DNA from: Paenibacillus tundrae
GTDB taxonomy: Bacteria > Bacillota > Bacilli > Paenibacillales > Paenibacillaceae
DNA: 64,000 nucleotides
Assembly (NCBI RefSeq): GCF_036884255.1
Contig: NZ_CP145605.1
Location: 4,340,001 to 4,404,000 of the forward strand
Direction of reading: 5' to 3'
In this document: positions 1 to 8,327 of the stretch, one piece after another
Position numbering within the stretch: position 1 is the first letter of the stretch
How the letters are laid out: each line of letters opens with the position of its first letter
The notes under the pieces: generated by a model
The model's input: only the letters and a program-made list of their open reading frames with translations
The model's database searches: none
What the model was told of the DNA's origin: nothing
Position numbers and translations under genes: made by a program

Positions 1-101
1 TGAGAGAACCACTTGAGCAGCCAGGGCAGAAGCAGCAGGCAAAATATCAGTGCCAGAAGTACCCATTTTGCCTTCACCGGAACCTTCCTCCATCGTGTCA
101 T
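1..101 (-). CDS. Partial membrane protein, N-terminus only (end of EPS operon)
   Basis: An ATG at 99-101 opens a frame that runs off the left edge after 33 codons without a stop. It begins MTRWRKVPVKAKW, a basic head, followed by a very hydrophobic stretch rich in Leu (about residues 14-31), so it is a signal anchor or first membrane helix with the N-terminus inside. A GAGGA Shine-Dalgarno lies about 5 bases upstream, and the gene starts 8 bases after the stop of the UDP-sugar dehydrogenase, so it is translationally linked to that operon. The family cannot be told from this fragment; a further membrane-anchored polysaccharide enzyme or export component would fit the neighbours, which is inference. 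Confidence 0.6.
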   Translation of the reverse strand, partial: MTRWRKVPVKAKWVLLALIFCLLLLPWLLKWFS

Positions 102-109
102 TGGATTCC

Positions 110-1477
110 TCAGACGAGCAACGCTTCACTTGGTTCAAGCACAGGGTGTTGTACCGAGTGACCAATCTTATAAATATGAGGCTGTGTATATGTGCGGAAT
201 GCATTACGTGTATCAAGAATCGGTACACCGAGCTCCGAAATTTCACGATATGGAAGATCCTTATGATTGGTAATCAGCACGATGCAATCGTATGTTTTGA
301 ACTGTTCCAGATTGAACACTTCGCTGTGTACGGTATCGCCATGTTTGTCCAAGAATGAATCAGCATACGGATCGTAGTAGCTTACATTAGCTCCACTTTC
401 CTTGAACAATTCATATACTTCCAGTCCTGGGGACTCACGCAGATCTGCAATATTCGGCTTGTATGACATACCCAGCAGCAATATATTGGAATTTCGAACA
501 GATTTGGCGTATTCGTTCAAAATGGTTGACGTTTTATTCAGAACATAATATGGCATGTTGTCATTCGTCGATTGTGCCAGCTCAATGAATTTACTGTAGA
601 AACGGAATCCTTTTGCTTTCCATGACAGATACATTGGATCCAGCGGAATGCAGTGACCACCGATGCCGGGACCCGGATAGAATGGCATGAAGCCAAACGG
701 TTTGGTTGCAGCTGCATCAATGACTTCCCAAATGTCGATGCCCATGCGATCACACATCATCGCCATTTCATTCACGAAGGCGATATTCACGCTGCGGAAT
801 GTATTTTCAAGCAATTTAGACATCTCCGCTACTTTTGGTGAAGATACGGGTACAACGGTTTGCACATATTTACCATACAACGCCGTTCCTAGCTTAAGGC
901 AAGCTTCGGTAGTGCCTCCAATGACCTTAGGCGTATTAAACGTAGTGAATCGTCCGTTGGACGGGTCAACCCGCTCTGGCGAGAAGCAGAGGAAGTAGTC
1001 TTTGCCTGCTTCATGTCCGATTTTGTCCAGCTTCTGTTGAATCAGCTCTTCGGTAGTTCCCGGATAGGTTGTACTCTCCAGCGTGATCAACATACCTGGT
1101 TTCATATGCAATTTAATCTGATCCACTACCGTCTCAATGTACGACGTATCTGGATCTTGGTTCTCGCTCAGTGGTGTTGGTACACAGATACTCAACGCAT
1201 CGATGACACGCAGCATACTATAATCTGTCGTTGGTTGGAAACGACCTGTCTCCATTACCTTTTTCAATTCCTCAGATGAGATATCGTGAATGTATGAATC
1301 TCCGTGATAGATACTCTCTACCTTAGAAGCATCGAGATCAATTCCGATGACAGTGAAGCCTTGATTCACCATTTCTACAGCAAGTGGAAGCCCTACATAA
1401 CCGAGCCCGACCACGCCGAGTACTGCTTCTTTATTTTCAATTGCATTTAATAATGAGTGGAAATGTTGATTATGCAT
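110..1477 (-). CDS. Nucleotide-sugar dehydrogenase, UDP-GlcNAc/UDP-Glc 6-dehydrogenase family (WbpA-like)
   Basis: NAD-dependent four-electron oxidation of a UDP-hexose or UDP-N-acetylhexosamine to the uronic acid is the family reaction. The 455-residue protein has the Rossmann motif GLGYVGLP at residues 24-31, the SPERVDPSN stretch near 166-174, and the catalytic cysteine in GIGGHCIPLDP (Cys276). The C-terminal UDP-binding domain starts around residue 335 (GMSYKPNIADLRESP). Length and the GGHCIPLDP form resemble WbpA/WecC-type UDP-N-acetylhexosamine dehydrogenases more than short UDP-glucose enzymes, but the substrate is not fixed by sequence alone. It is the fifth gene of a minus-strand exopolysaccharide operon and would supply a uronic-acid precursor to the glycosyltransferase two genes upstream. 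The start is the ATG at 1477. Confidence 0.88.
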   Translation of the reverse strand: MHNQHFHSLLNAIENKEAVLGVVGLGYVGLPLAVEMVNQGFTVIGIDLDASKVESIYHGDSYIHDISSEELKKVMETGRFQPTTDYSMLRVIDALSICVPTPLSENQDPDTSYIETVVDQIKLHMKPGMLITLESTTYPGTTEELIQQKLDKIGHEAGKDYFLCFSPERVDPSNGRFTTFNTPKVIGGTTEACLKLGTALYGKYVQTVVPVSSPKVAEMSKLLENTFRSVNIAFVNEMAMMCDRMGIDIWEVIDAAATKPFGFMPFYPGPGIGGHCIPLDPMYLSWKAKGFRFYSKFIELAQSTNDNMPYYVLNKTSTILNEYAKSVRNSNILLLGMSYKPNIADLRESPGLEVYELFKESGANVSYYDPYADSFLDKHGDTVHSEVFNLEQFKTYDCIVLITNHKDLPYREISELGVPILDTRNAFRTYTQPHIYKIGHSVQHPVLEPSEALLV

Positions 1478-1568
1478 GATAGTCCCTCCAACAATGATTT
1501 GATTTTGTGTGAAATTTGTTCTTTTGTCTATCGTTATCTCTTTGGCATTTGCATAAATTCACAACTAT

Positions 1569-2372
1569 CTAGTGCAGGCACCGCCGAATACGAGCATCCA
1601 GCTCTACAGGTGAGAACGGCTTGGTCATATAATCATCAACCCCGCTACGGAAGCATTGGCTGATCGTTTGCTCCACACGCTGCTCCGTCAGAACGACAAT
1701 TTTGGGGGGCTGCTCTATCCCCAACTTCTGGATATGATGAATGAACGGCAAGCCGTCAATGCCATACAGGTTCAATTCGGTCAGTACCAGATCTGGTGCC
1801 ACCTTCTCGATAAGCTCCAGTGCAGCCAGACCATCTACAGCCTCATACGTCTCGTAGCCTTGCATCTTCAATCGCAATTGCAGAAACTCACGTACGGTCG
1901 GATCATTATCTACAATTAAAATACGTTCTGGATCTGCTGATGTCTTGTCCAGCGTGTAGATATGAATCTCCGATGAGTCTACCAGCTTCGAGGATTCAGC
2001 CATATGCTGAATGGTCGCCTGTGAAGGACGATCCTTATCCGTGAAGCTAGCCAGTGTAATCTGTGGATCGGCACCGGGTACCGTTTCCTGTAGTTCATGC
2101 TTGATCCGAAGTCCTGCATAGTGAATTTCATCCAAGGTTAATCTCGGCAATAGAACCGCAATCGTCTGCGTAGCCCCATCTTTCCACAACTGGAAATCAT
2201 AATCATGTGTCTGCTCCAAATGTGTTCGGATCTGCTGTTCTGGCTGAATATTCCCTGCACAGTGGATGAACATTAAACCGCATGTTCCGGCACCCGTTTC
2301 CTTCAACCCTTGCTCTACACTTCGATACACATTGACCGCAGTCTCACGCTGCAATGTTGCCGTATTTGGCAT
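1569..2372 (-). CDS. Degenerate GGDEF-like domain fused to a pseudo-receiver domain
   Basis: Numbering starts at the first possible codon; the likely start is the ATG at 2372 (codon 5), preceded by a GGGTGG stretch. Residues about 10-145 resemble a GGDEF fold in spacing (AVLLPRLTLDEIHYAGLRI, then ITLASF) but have DGATQ where GGDEF would sit, so no cyclase activity is expected. Residues about 154-271 are a receiver domain: ILIVDNDPTVREF, VVLTEQ with the conserved Thr, and MTKPF with the conserved Lys. The phosphoacceptor Asp is replaced by Glu203 (LTELNLYGIDG), and the second acidic-pocket Asp is Asn160. This suggests a phosphorylation-independent or phospho-mimic module. It lies between the GT2 synthase and the sugar dehydrogenase, so a post-translational regulator of polysaccharide synthesis is a reasonable inference. 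Confidence 0.75.
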   Translation of the reverse strand: MPNTATLQRETAVNVYRSVEQGLKETGAGTCGLMFIHCAGNIQPEQQIRTHLEQTHDYDFQLWKDGATQTIAVLLPRLTLDEIHYAGLRIKHELQETVPGADPQITLASFTDKDRPSQATIQHMAESSKLVDSSEIHIYTLDKTSADPERILIVDNDPTVREFLQLRLKMQGYETYEAVDGLAALELIEKVAPDLVLTELNLYGIDGLPFIHHIQKLGIEQPPKIVVLTEQRVEQTISQCFRSGVDDYMTKPFSPVELDARIRRCLH

Positions 2373-2403
2373 GTTCTTTTCCACCCTTCTTCTTCAGTAA
2401 TAA

Positions 2404-3804
2404 TCAAGCAGCTTTGCTTGCACCCTTTTCTTCTTCTGACCAGCTCTGGCGAGTCATCGTGCCCCATGAATTGTTGTTTTGCATAAACTGAATGTGACCC
2501 TGCAATCTCCAGAGCACACCGAGCTGATGATAACCTACAAATTTCAAGGCAGAGAATACCAGCATTTTGACCAGATCAGATAGCTTGTTGTAACGTTTAA
2601 ATGCAATTTCCTCCAGCACTAGCGCGCCTACACTCAGCAGATAACCACTCACAAAATTCAACAATCCGAACAACACGAGGATCGGCCACTGCGTCATATC
2701 CATCAGCACGTATCCGGCAAGTGCCAGAAGTCCGGTAATCCGGAAATAAGGGTTGAGCGCTTCAAAAATGACATTGTACGGCATCGTCACCATGCCCATT
2801 ACTTTGTATTTCGGATTGAACAACATGCCACGATTCTCAAGCATGTTCTTCAGATTTCCCCGTCCCCAGCGCTTGCGCTGACTGGACAAGATCCGGTAGG
2901 AATCCGGCGCCTGTGTCCAACATACCGCTTCAGGACAGAACGCCACGCGATACTTCAATTTATTTTCCAGCATATAGCGGTGAAGCTTGATAATAATGTT
3001 CATGTCCTCCCCAGGATAACCATCCCGGTAGCCTCCGACGGCAATAACTGCATCCTTACGGAACATACCGAAGGCACCTGATACAATGATCAAGCCATTC
3101 ATATGGCTCCAGCCAATTCGTCCGCCGAGAAAGGCTTTGAGGTACTCAATGGACTGGAACATCGGCCACATTTTGCGAGGAAGAGATACATCCTGTACGG
3201 CTCCATTTTCGATCTTACAGCCATTAGCTATACGAACATCGCCGCCAATCGCCACCGTCTCTTCTGGGTTCTCCATGTACATGCGAGCCATACGGATCAA
3301 AGCATCCTTCTCCAGAAGCGAATCGGCATCAATTGAAGAGATAAGAGGGTAGTGAGACAGATTGATTCCTGCATTAAGTGAATCCGCCTTACCACCGTTC
3401 TCCTTATCAATGACATAGAGATCCGGGAATTCTGGATTATGATAGATGCCTCGTATGTTTTTACATGCGATTTTGCCATGCATTTTCGTGTTGGTCATGG
3501 GCTTAAGATTGTACTCTTGCAGTAACTTCTTCAACGTATCGTCACTCGAACCATCGTTAACCACGATGACCTCGTACGTTGGATAGTTCAGCGTCATGAG
3601 ACAGTTTACATTTTCAATAATCGTCAGTTCCTCATTGTATGCCGGTACCAGCAAGGAGACCGAAGGCACCAGTTCCGACCCTGACAACGTATTGTATTTG
3701 GAATAGTGCGAACGCCGGAATATCGTCCATATGTTGCGGAATGAAAGGGCTAAGATGGAGAAATATAGTGTGTTAACAAAAACCACATAATATATAGCCA
3801 CCAT
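2404..3804 (-). CDS. Membrane GT2 glycosyltransferase, processive polysaccharide synthase type
   Basis: A 466-residue synthase of the BcsA/IcaA/YdaM-like class. An N-terminal helix (residues 4-24) precedes a GT2 catalytic domain with NDGSSDD (83-89), DADS (159-162), GED (265-267) and the processive signature QRKRW (309-313). Two or more hydrophobic segments follow from about residue 345 to 415. All catalytic elements are intact. No PilZ domain is present, so any c-di-GMP control would have to come from a partner. It lies 22 bases after the HEAT-repeat gene and before the pseudo-receiver gene, and is probably the polymerising enzyme of the locus. The polymer is unknown; the adjacent dehydrogenase points to a uronic-acid-containing product. 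No strong Shine-Dalgarno precedes the ATG at 3804, so coupling to the upstream gene is likely. Confidence 0.85.
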   Translation of the reverse strand: MVAIYYVVFVNTLYFSILALSFRNIWTIFRRSHYSKYNTLSGSELVPSVSLLVPAYNEELTIIENVNCLMTLNYPTYEVIVVNDGSSDDTLKKLLQEYNLKPMTNTKMHGKIACKNIRGIYHNPEFPDLYVIDKENGGKADSLNAGINLSHYPLISSIDADSLLEKDALIRMARMYMENPEETVAIGGDVRIANGCKIENGAVQDVSLPRKMWPMFQSIEYLKAFLGGRIGWSHMNGLIIVSGAFGMFRKDAVIAVGGYRDGYPGEDMNIIIKLHRYMLENKLKYRVAFCPEAVCWTQAPDSYRILSSQRKRWGRGNLKNMLENRGMLFNPKYKVMGMVTMPYNVIFEALNPYFRITGLLALAGYVLMDMTQWPILVLFGLLNFVSGYLLSVGALVLEEIAFKRYNKLSDLVKMLVFSALKFVGYHQLGVLWRLQGHIQFMQNNNSWGTMTRQSWSEEEKGASKAA

Positions 3805-3826
3805 ACCGTAGATTAATAAAAGATCT

Positions 3827-5035
3827 CTAAGCAGTGTAATCCCCTCCTACCGTTGCCACACCTGTACGTTTCTTGCTAGTGCGATGGTCTATTGGTGAGC
3901 CAAAATACCGATCATAAAGCAGCCTTTTTTTGTTATGTGCGATCATCTGTTCAACAGCTCTATGATCCGTTCCCGTATGTTGCATCGTGCTCTCAATCTG
4001 CTGCATCGCAATTTCACGCTCTACATTTGTACCCTGTACAGCAGCTTGGCACAGCGCTTCAAATCCAGGCTCACCCAGCTTCGCCAAACTCTCGGCACTG
4101 TTGTATCGCACGCCCCAATCTTCATCTCGCAGCGCTTTGCGCAGTAACGGGATACTGCCTGATGCATGCTTCGAGCCCAGCGCTTGAGCGACTTCGGCGC
4201 GTACCTCAGGATCTGCATCCTGCATTAATTTCAAAATCGTCTCATCTCGCAGTGCAGGGCTTGCGCTAAGGTACAGCTTCACTGCCTCAGCACGTACATC
4301 CCGCTGCTCCGCGCCCACCAGTTTGTGAAGAGCAGGCATCACTTCTGGAACAGCCTGTCCCCACATAGCTACAAGTCCTACTTTTACAAAGTCGGGATTA
4401 CGGTCTTCTATTAATTCAATCAACAGCTTACTCGTATCCATGCTTGTTTCAAGTAGAATATCTGCAGCTAGGTGATGAATGGATTTGCCTTTGGTTAACA
4501 GCACCTCAAGCATCTCCTTTAACTCTCCTTGACGAACGGTGCTTCTCGCAATTGAGCGAGCAATCATGATCGCCATCGGACCAGGCTTCTCATCCTTCAG
4601 CAATTCCATAAGTCCCGGAACAGCCTCTGGACAACGCATGCCCCCTAAGCGAAACGCTGCATCGATCTGACGACCGTAACGCAGTCTGCCCAGTTCTTTT
4701 AGGTCATGCTCTACAAAACCTGACTCACGGCACAAAGCAATGAGCTTGTCGCGGTACTCTCCCTTGAACTGATCGATCCATTCAATCAACTTATTCTGGA
4801 TAACCCTGCGCTCTAACGGAGCAAGCTTGCCTGGTGGCAGCTTCAGTTGACGATTCTCCGTCAGTGCAGTTTGCAAGTACGTAAAGTAGTCCCGCTGCTT
4901 GGATTCGTACCACTCCATCTTGCGCTGTTTGCCATTGTGGGACATTTTCATGGCAAACAGCAGGATTACGCCTACAACAACAAGCGCTATACAGATATAT
5001 AGAAATAGATAAGCTAGTGCCAAATTGGGAAACAT
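3827..5035 (-). CDS. Membrane-anchored HEAT-repeat protein of the EPS operon
   Basis: The 402-residue protein starts with a hydrophobic helix (residues 5-28), a basic linker, then a long alpha-helical solenoid. Repeating units of about 30 residues with the pattern D.dp.VR..A...L (for example DADPEVRAEVAQAL and DEDWGVRYNSAESL) identify HEAT or PBS-lyase type repeats between about residues 120 and 345. Such solenoids serve as protein-binding scaffolds; a cytoplasmic scaffold joining synthase and regulator at the membrane is my inference. A good Shine-Dalgarno (AAGGAGGACT) lies upstream of the ATG at 5035. The gene is separated from the hydrolase upstream by a 167-bp palindromic repeat rather than by a tight junction. 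Confidence 0.8.
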   Translation of the reverse strand: MFPNLALAYLFLYICIALVVVGVILLFAMKMSHNGKQRKMEWYESKQRDYFTYLQTALTENRQLKLPPGKLAPLERRVIQNKLIEWIDQFKGEYRDKLIALCRESGFVEHDLKELGRLRYGRQIDAAFRLGGMRCPEAVPGLMELLKDEKPGPMAIMIARSIARSTVRQGELKEMLEVLLTKGKSIHHLAADILLETSMDTSKLLIELIEDRNPDFVKVGLVAMWGQAVPEVMPALHKLVGAEQRDVRAEAVKLYLSASPALRDETILKLMQDADPEVRAEVAQALGSKHASGSIPLLRKALRDEDWGVRYNSAESLAKLGEPGFEALCQAAVQGTNVEREIAMQQIESTMQHTGTDHRAVEQMIAHNKKRLLYDRYFGSPIDHRTSKKRTGVATVGGDYTA

Positions 5036-5061
5036 TCGAAAAAGTCCTCCTTATATTGCGT

Positions 5062-5228
5062 GTTCAAAAAGGTCGGTTTTCAGTACCAAGAAAATGGGAT
5101 GAAGATAGAAATGGAGTAGCGGAGCGTAGATTAAGCTACGTGAGCAACGGACATTTCGGCTGAATCCCATATTCGAAGCTGAGATGTCGCTTGCGCATCC
5201 TTCGTAATCAAAAGCGGACTTTTTGAAC
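5062..5228 (+). repeat. Dispersed palindromic repeat, full-length copy A
   Basis: Termini GTTCAAAAAGGTCGGTTTT and AAAAGCGGACTTTTTGAAC form a near-perfect inverted repeat around an interior with further self-complementary blocks (GATGGGAT/ATCCCAT, CGTAG/CTACG). Conserved flanks extend to GCGT on the left and AACCTCTTA on the right. Further copies: 16866-17062, 17073-17238, 17256-17422 and 36927-37092, plus short forms at 10161, 45732 and 55572. It has no ORF. The right end stops 8 bases from the stop codon of the upstream hydrolase gene. Confidence 0.9.
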
Positions 5229-5244
5229 AACCTCTTATCTTGAT

Positions 5245-7470
5245 TTATTCGGTCTGAAAACTAGGTATTCGTTCAAAACGTTTCTTCATTTCCTCATAAC
5301 TTAGCTTCAAACGCTCGCTGTACTCTACCTGTTCCCAAGGTTGCCACTTGTACATAGGCAATGTCTTCAAGTCCAGTGTGTTCGCTTCGCCTCCTGGCCA
5401 TGACACTTGACCAGTAGAACGCTCCATTAACCATGGAACCAGTGTAATGCCCTCTACGGTTTCAGTTTGGAATTGTCGTCCTTCCTGAAGTGCTCCATAG
5501 TTGATGACTTGCAGTGAGCTTGGATCACCGAACCCAAGCAACATCCAAGGAATTCGCATCTCTACCTGATTTCCGTTATACTGCCAGGCTGTTAACGAAT
5601 CTGTATCAGACTGCCCTGCCGCTGTAGTTCCTCGCTTCAGCGCCCCCACCTTTTCGTTCATAAACGGGTGAGCCGATCTGGTATCCGGCGGTGTCATCCT
5701 CAGGCTTACCGCCAGGTTCCACGGCTGGAATGGATTAGCTGAATCGGCTGAATCCTCTGGCAACATGTCATAGCCATCCTTACCATACAGACGACGATTA
5801 AAATCATAATCTTTGGCAATCTCCACTTGAGATTCAGCATCCTGCCCCAGCGTGATCACCGTTTCGAGTCCATCACTGATCGTTCGACCCGGAAGTCGCT
5901 CGCCAGGCTGATTGCCTCCTGCAAGTGTGTCTGTACCAATGTGCAGCACCGTCTGCTTCGGATCAAACGGCTGATCTAAGGTCATGCCGATGTACAGGTA
6001 AGCTTCGTCATGCGTCAGCTTCATCTCCTGAATGCCCTCCACTTTACCCTGCCAGACCGTTACCTCATCATCCTTCAGCTGCTCCCAATCATCCAAGCTG
6101 CCATCAATGGTCAACTGCTCCTGTTTCCCAGGATCCATCGCGAGCAAACCAAACATCTTCTCGTTGGTCAGCACGTTTAACCAATACGCACGCCTGTCTG
6201 CTGGAATTTCGAGTGGCATCGTGTTCCAAGTTTTCTTGAACCATTCGTCCTGCCACATGAACAAGATCGCTCCTGCATACCCTTCATCGTAGATATCTTG
6301 AGTTAGTGAAGCGTCGATTTCACCTTGCTCTGCCTCGTTATGCCCTCCCTGATTCCTTCCTCCCATGCCTAGATGAGAAATACCAAGCGAGGAAGGTACA
6401 CCGTACTCTGTAATCATTACAGGCATATCGGAAAACTCGGCTTTAAGCTTGCGTAGATAGCTTTTGTACGTGTTGTACTCTCCATTGGCATCCTTAATGG
6501 TTTGAAGCGTCTTATCGATGTGGAACAAGTCAGGATAGTAAGGATACACATGATACGCTGCAAAATATCCTCCTTGCCAGTCCTTCGACTCAATATGACG
6601 GGCATCCACACTGACCAGATCCTCTTCATACAATGGTTCACCTGGATGATCAAGCACATCGGTCGTCACCCAATTCGTAAACGTCATTGGATGCTCCCAA
6701 CCGTACTCTTTCTCTAATACGGCGGTATAGTCCATCAATTCTGCCAACCAGTTCTCGAATGGTGAAGCATCCGGGGTTCCCGAAAAATGGACTCCCTTGT
6801 ACTGCGGCACATCAGGATGTGTCTTATTCGTGTTATCCACCATCATAGGATCCCACTCCGTTCCGACATGCCAAGCCATCAGATATTTCCCTGCATTCGC
6901 CTTATACTTCCCGCTAGAAGCTCCCGGTTTATCAGGAATGTCCGCATCCCCATAGACAGCAGATACTGCTTTTTCAATTTCCTGTTTAAATGTTTGCTCG
7001 ATATGGTCGAGATAAGCATCCTGCTTCTCAATCAACTCTTCCTCAGGTGACCATATCCCCTGTATAAAATATAAAGGCTGCTGCTTACCCCGATTATAAT
7101 CGACCAAGGCAGTATAAAAAATCGGCTCATGAACCGTATATACCCGGATTACATTAGCGCCCAGATCTTGAATCTGCTGGAACCACCTCAGATAATCCTC
7201 TTTAGTCAGCGGGAATTCACCCGGATAGTGTCCTGGTGACGTTGCGCCCAGATTGACGCCTTTGACGAACATCTCCTTCCACGTACCGTCCGATCCGTAT
7301 TCCATGAATCGGTCTCCCTCTGTCTTGAACTTCATTTCTGTACCATTCTGCGCTGTATAGGTGACCAGTTTGGGCTGCATATAGTACATGCCGGCAAATA
7401 TTCCTCCGGTCAATACTACGGCTCCAGCCAGCACCGTTAGCATCCAGCGTTTTCGTCTTCGTCTACTCAT
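5245..7470 (-). CDS. Membrane-anchored TIM-barrel glycoside hydrolase-like protein with C-terminal CBM9/DOMON-like domain
   Basis: The 741-residue protein has a basic head and one membrane helix (residues 9-31), leaving the rest outside. Residues about 50-430 form a clan-A type barrel: KGVNLGA after strand 1, GANVIRVYTVHEP, then AWHVGTEWDP with Glu205 and VMITEYGVPS with Glu355, which fit the acid/base and nucleophile positions. A second region from about 458 (IDGSLDDWEQL...LYIGMTLD) resembles a CBM9/DOMON beta-sandwich found on carbohydrate-active proteins. As first gene of the operon it may trim or transfer the polymer made by the GT2 enzyme. The exact GH family was not recognised. The start at 7470 lacks a strong Shine-Dalgarno; an AGAGAGGTGAG lies rather far upstream. 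Confidence 0.75.
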   Translation of the reverse strand: MSRRRRKRWMLTVLAGAVVLTGGIFAGMYYMQPKLVTYTAQNGTEMKFKTEGDRFMEYGSDGTWKEMFVKGVNLGATSPGHYPGEFPLTKEDYLRWFQQIQDLGANVIRVYTVHEPIFYTALVDYNRGKQQPLYFIQGIWSPEEELIEKQDAYLDHIEQTFKQEIEKAVSAVYGDADIPDKPGASSGKYKANAGKYLMAWHVGTEWDPMMVDNTNKTHPDVPQYKGVHFSGTPDASPFENWLAELMDYTAVLEKEYGWEHPMTFTNWVTTDVLDHPGEPLYEEDLVSVDARHIESKDWQGGYFAAYHVYPYYPDLFHIDKTLQTIKDANGEYNTYKSYLRKLKAEFSDMPVMITEYGVPSSLGISHLGMGGRNQGGHNEAEQGEIDASLTQDIYDEGYAGAILFMWQDEWFKKTWNTMPLEIPADRRAYWLNVLTNEKMFGLLAMDPGKQEQLTIDGSLDDWEQLKDDEVTVWQGKVEGIQEMKLTHDEAYLYIGMTLDQPFDPKQTVLHIGTDTLAGGNQPGERLPGRTISDGLETVITLGQDAESQVEIAKDYDFNRRLYGKDGYDMLPEDSADSANPFQPWNLAVSLRMTPPDTRSAHPFMNEKVGALKRGTTAAGQSDTDSLTAWQYNGNQVEMRIPWMLLGFGDPSSLQVINYGALQEGRQFQTETVEGITLVPWLMERSTGQVSWPGGEANTLDLKTLPMYKWQPWEQVEYSERLKLSYEEMKKRFERIPSFQTE

Positions 7471-8225
7471 GCTCTCGTTTGCTCACCTCTCTAGTATGCA
7501 TCCCGTCTTATGCCTGTGTTATAGATCAAACATGAAGACATGCGGCATATTCCGCATAGGATGACCGCATGGAATAGAGCTGTCAGCGGTGTAGTTCTCA
7601 CTATAGCGCTAAGCGTCTGCATTTGTAACTAGGCTGATGGGAGCAAACATAAACTGCAACATTCTGCCCATTATTCGTAAAATACGCCATCAACTAGCAT
7701 GCTTTCCCTCTGAACTTCATCCTCTGCTCACCATTGTATCTTCCCCCTGTGAACTGAGGATTTAAGATCTGTTCCTGTAGGGACGTATATGCCTGTTATT
7801 GTTATATGCAACGCGGATTACAGCATCTGAGTGTGCTTAGACACTTATCCCATTAAACGCAGGTTGTTTTTTAAAGTTGCGGCCTTTTTTACAGTATTAA
7901 CCATAAAGATTACAAAATTGATACTATAGTCCGATAACGTATCCGTGAAAATCCGCGTCCTATCAAGCTTTTCTGAAATATGCAGAAAATCAAAAAAGGA
8001 CATCAGTCCTGCACTGTAGGACTGTGCCCATTTATATCCCTTTTACAAATCCGTGAATGAACCAGGGGTCATCACCCAGAGGTCACAGATCTCTAACATT
8101 AAATGTAAAAATCCACGTCTTATTTCCTACAATCTGCTCTTCAGCAAGCAATGTAGTAATTGTGTCCAATTTGCAAAATAATTCCGCTTGCCGCATTTTA
8201 AATTGTCAGATATGCTTATAAAACA
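7471..8225. other. Long intergenic region between EPS operon and polymerase operon
   Basis: About 750 bases between divergent genes without a convincing ORF or tRNA. It must carry the EPS operon promoter. A hairpin at about 8003-8023 (CAGTCCT/AGGACTG) is followed on the minus strand by a T-run and could end a short transcript. Two loosely similar 16-base blocks (AAAATCCGCGTCCTAT near 7949 and AAAATCCACGTCTTAT near 8109) may be regulator sites, but I cannot assign them. Confidence 0.4.
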
Positions 8226-8239
8226 AGAACACATGTTCC
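8226..8239 (+). promoter_or_regulatory. LexA (SOS/Din) box
   Basis: AGAACACATGTTCC matches the Gram-positive LexA operator CGAAC-RNRY-GTTYC in all but the first base and is a perfect GAAC-N4-GTTC palindrome. It lies about 90 bases before a Y-family polymerase gene and just downstream of a possible promoter (TTGCCG at 8189, 16-base spacer, TATGCT at 8211), where a repressor would block initiation. Confidence 0.85.
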
Positions 8240-8327
8240 ATACTGTAAATAAACTGTAAAACAATCACCGAAATGAACCTATTTTGATTCAAACCTATGG
8301 ATTGAGAAGTCAAAGGAGAGACTTGTT

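Noticed and set aside
8003-8023. Hairpin with T-run on the minus strand, possible small-RNA terminator
   Set aside because: The T-run is seven bases away from the stem and no promoter could be identified for a short minus-strand RNA.
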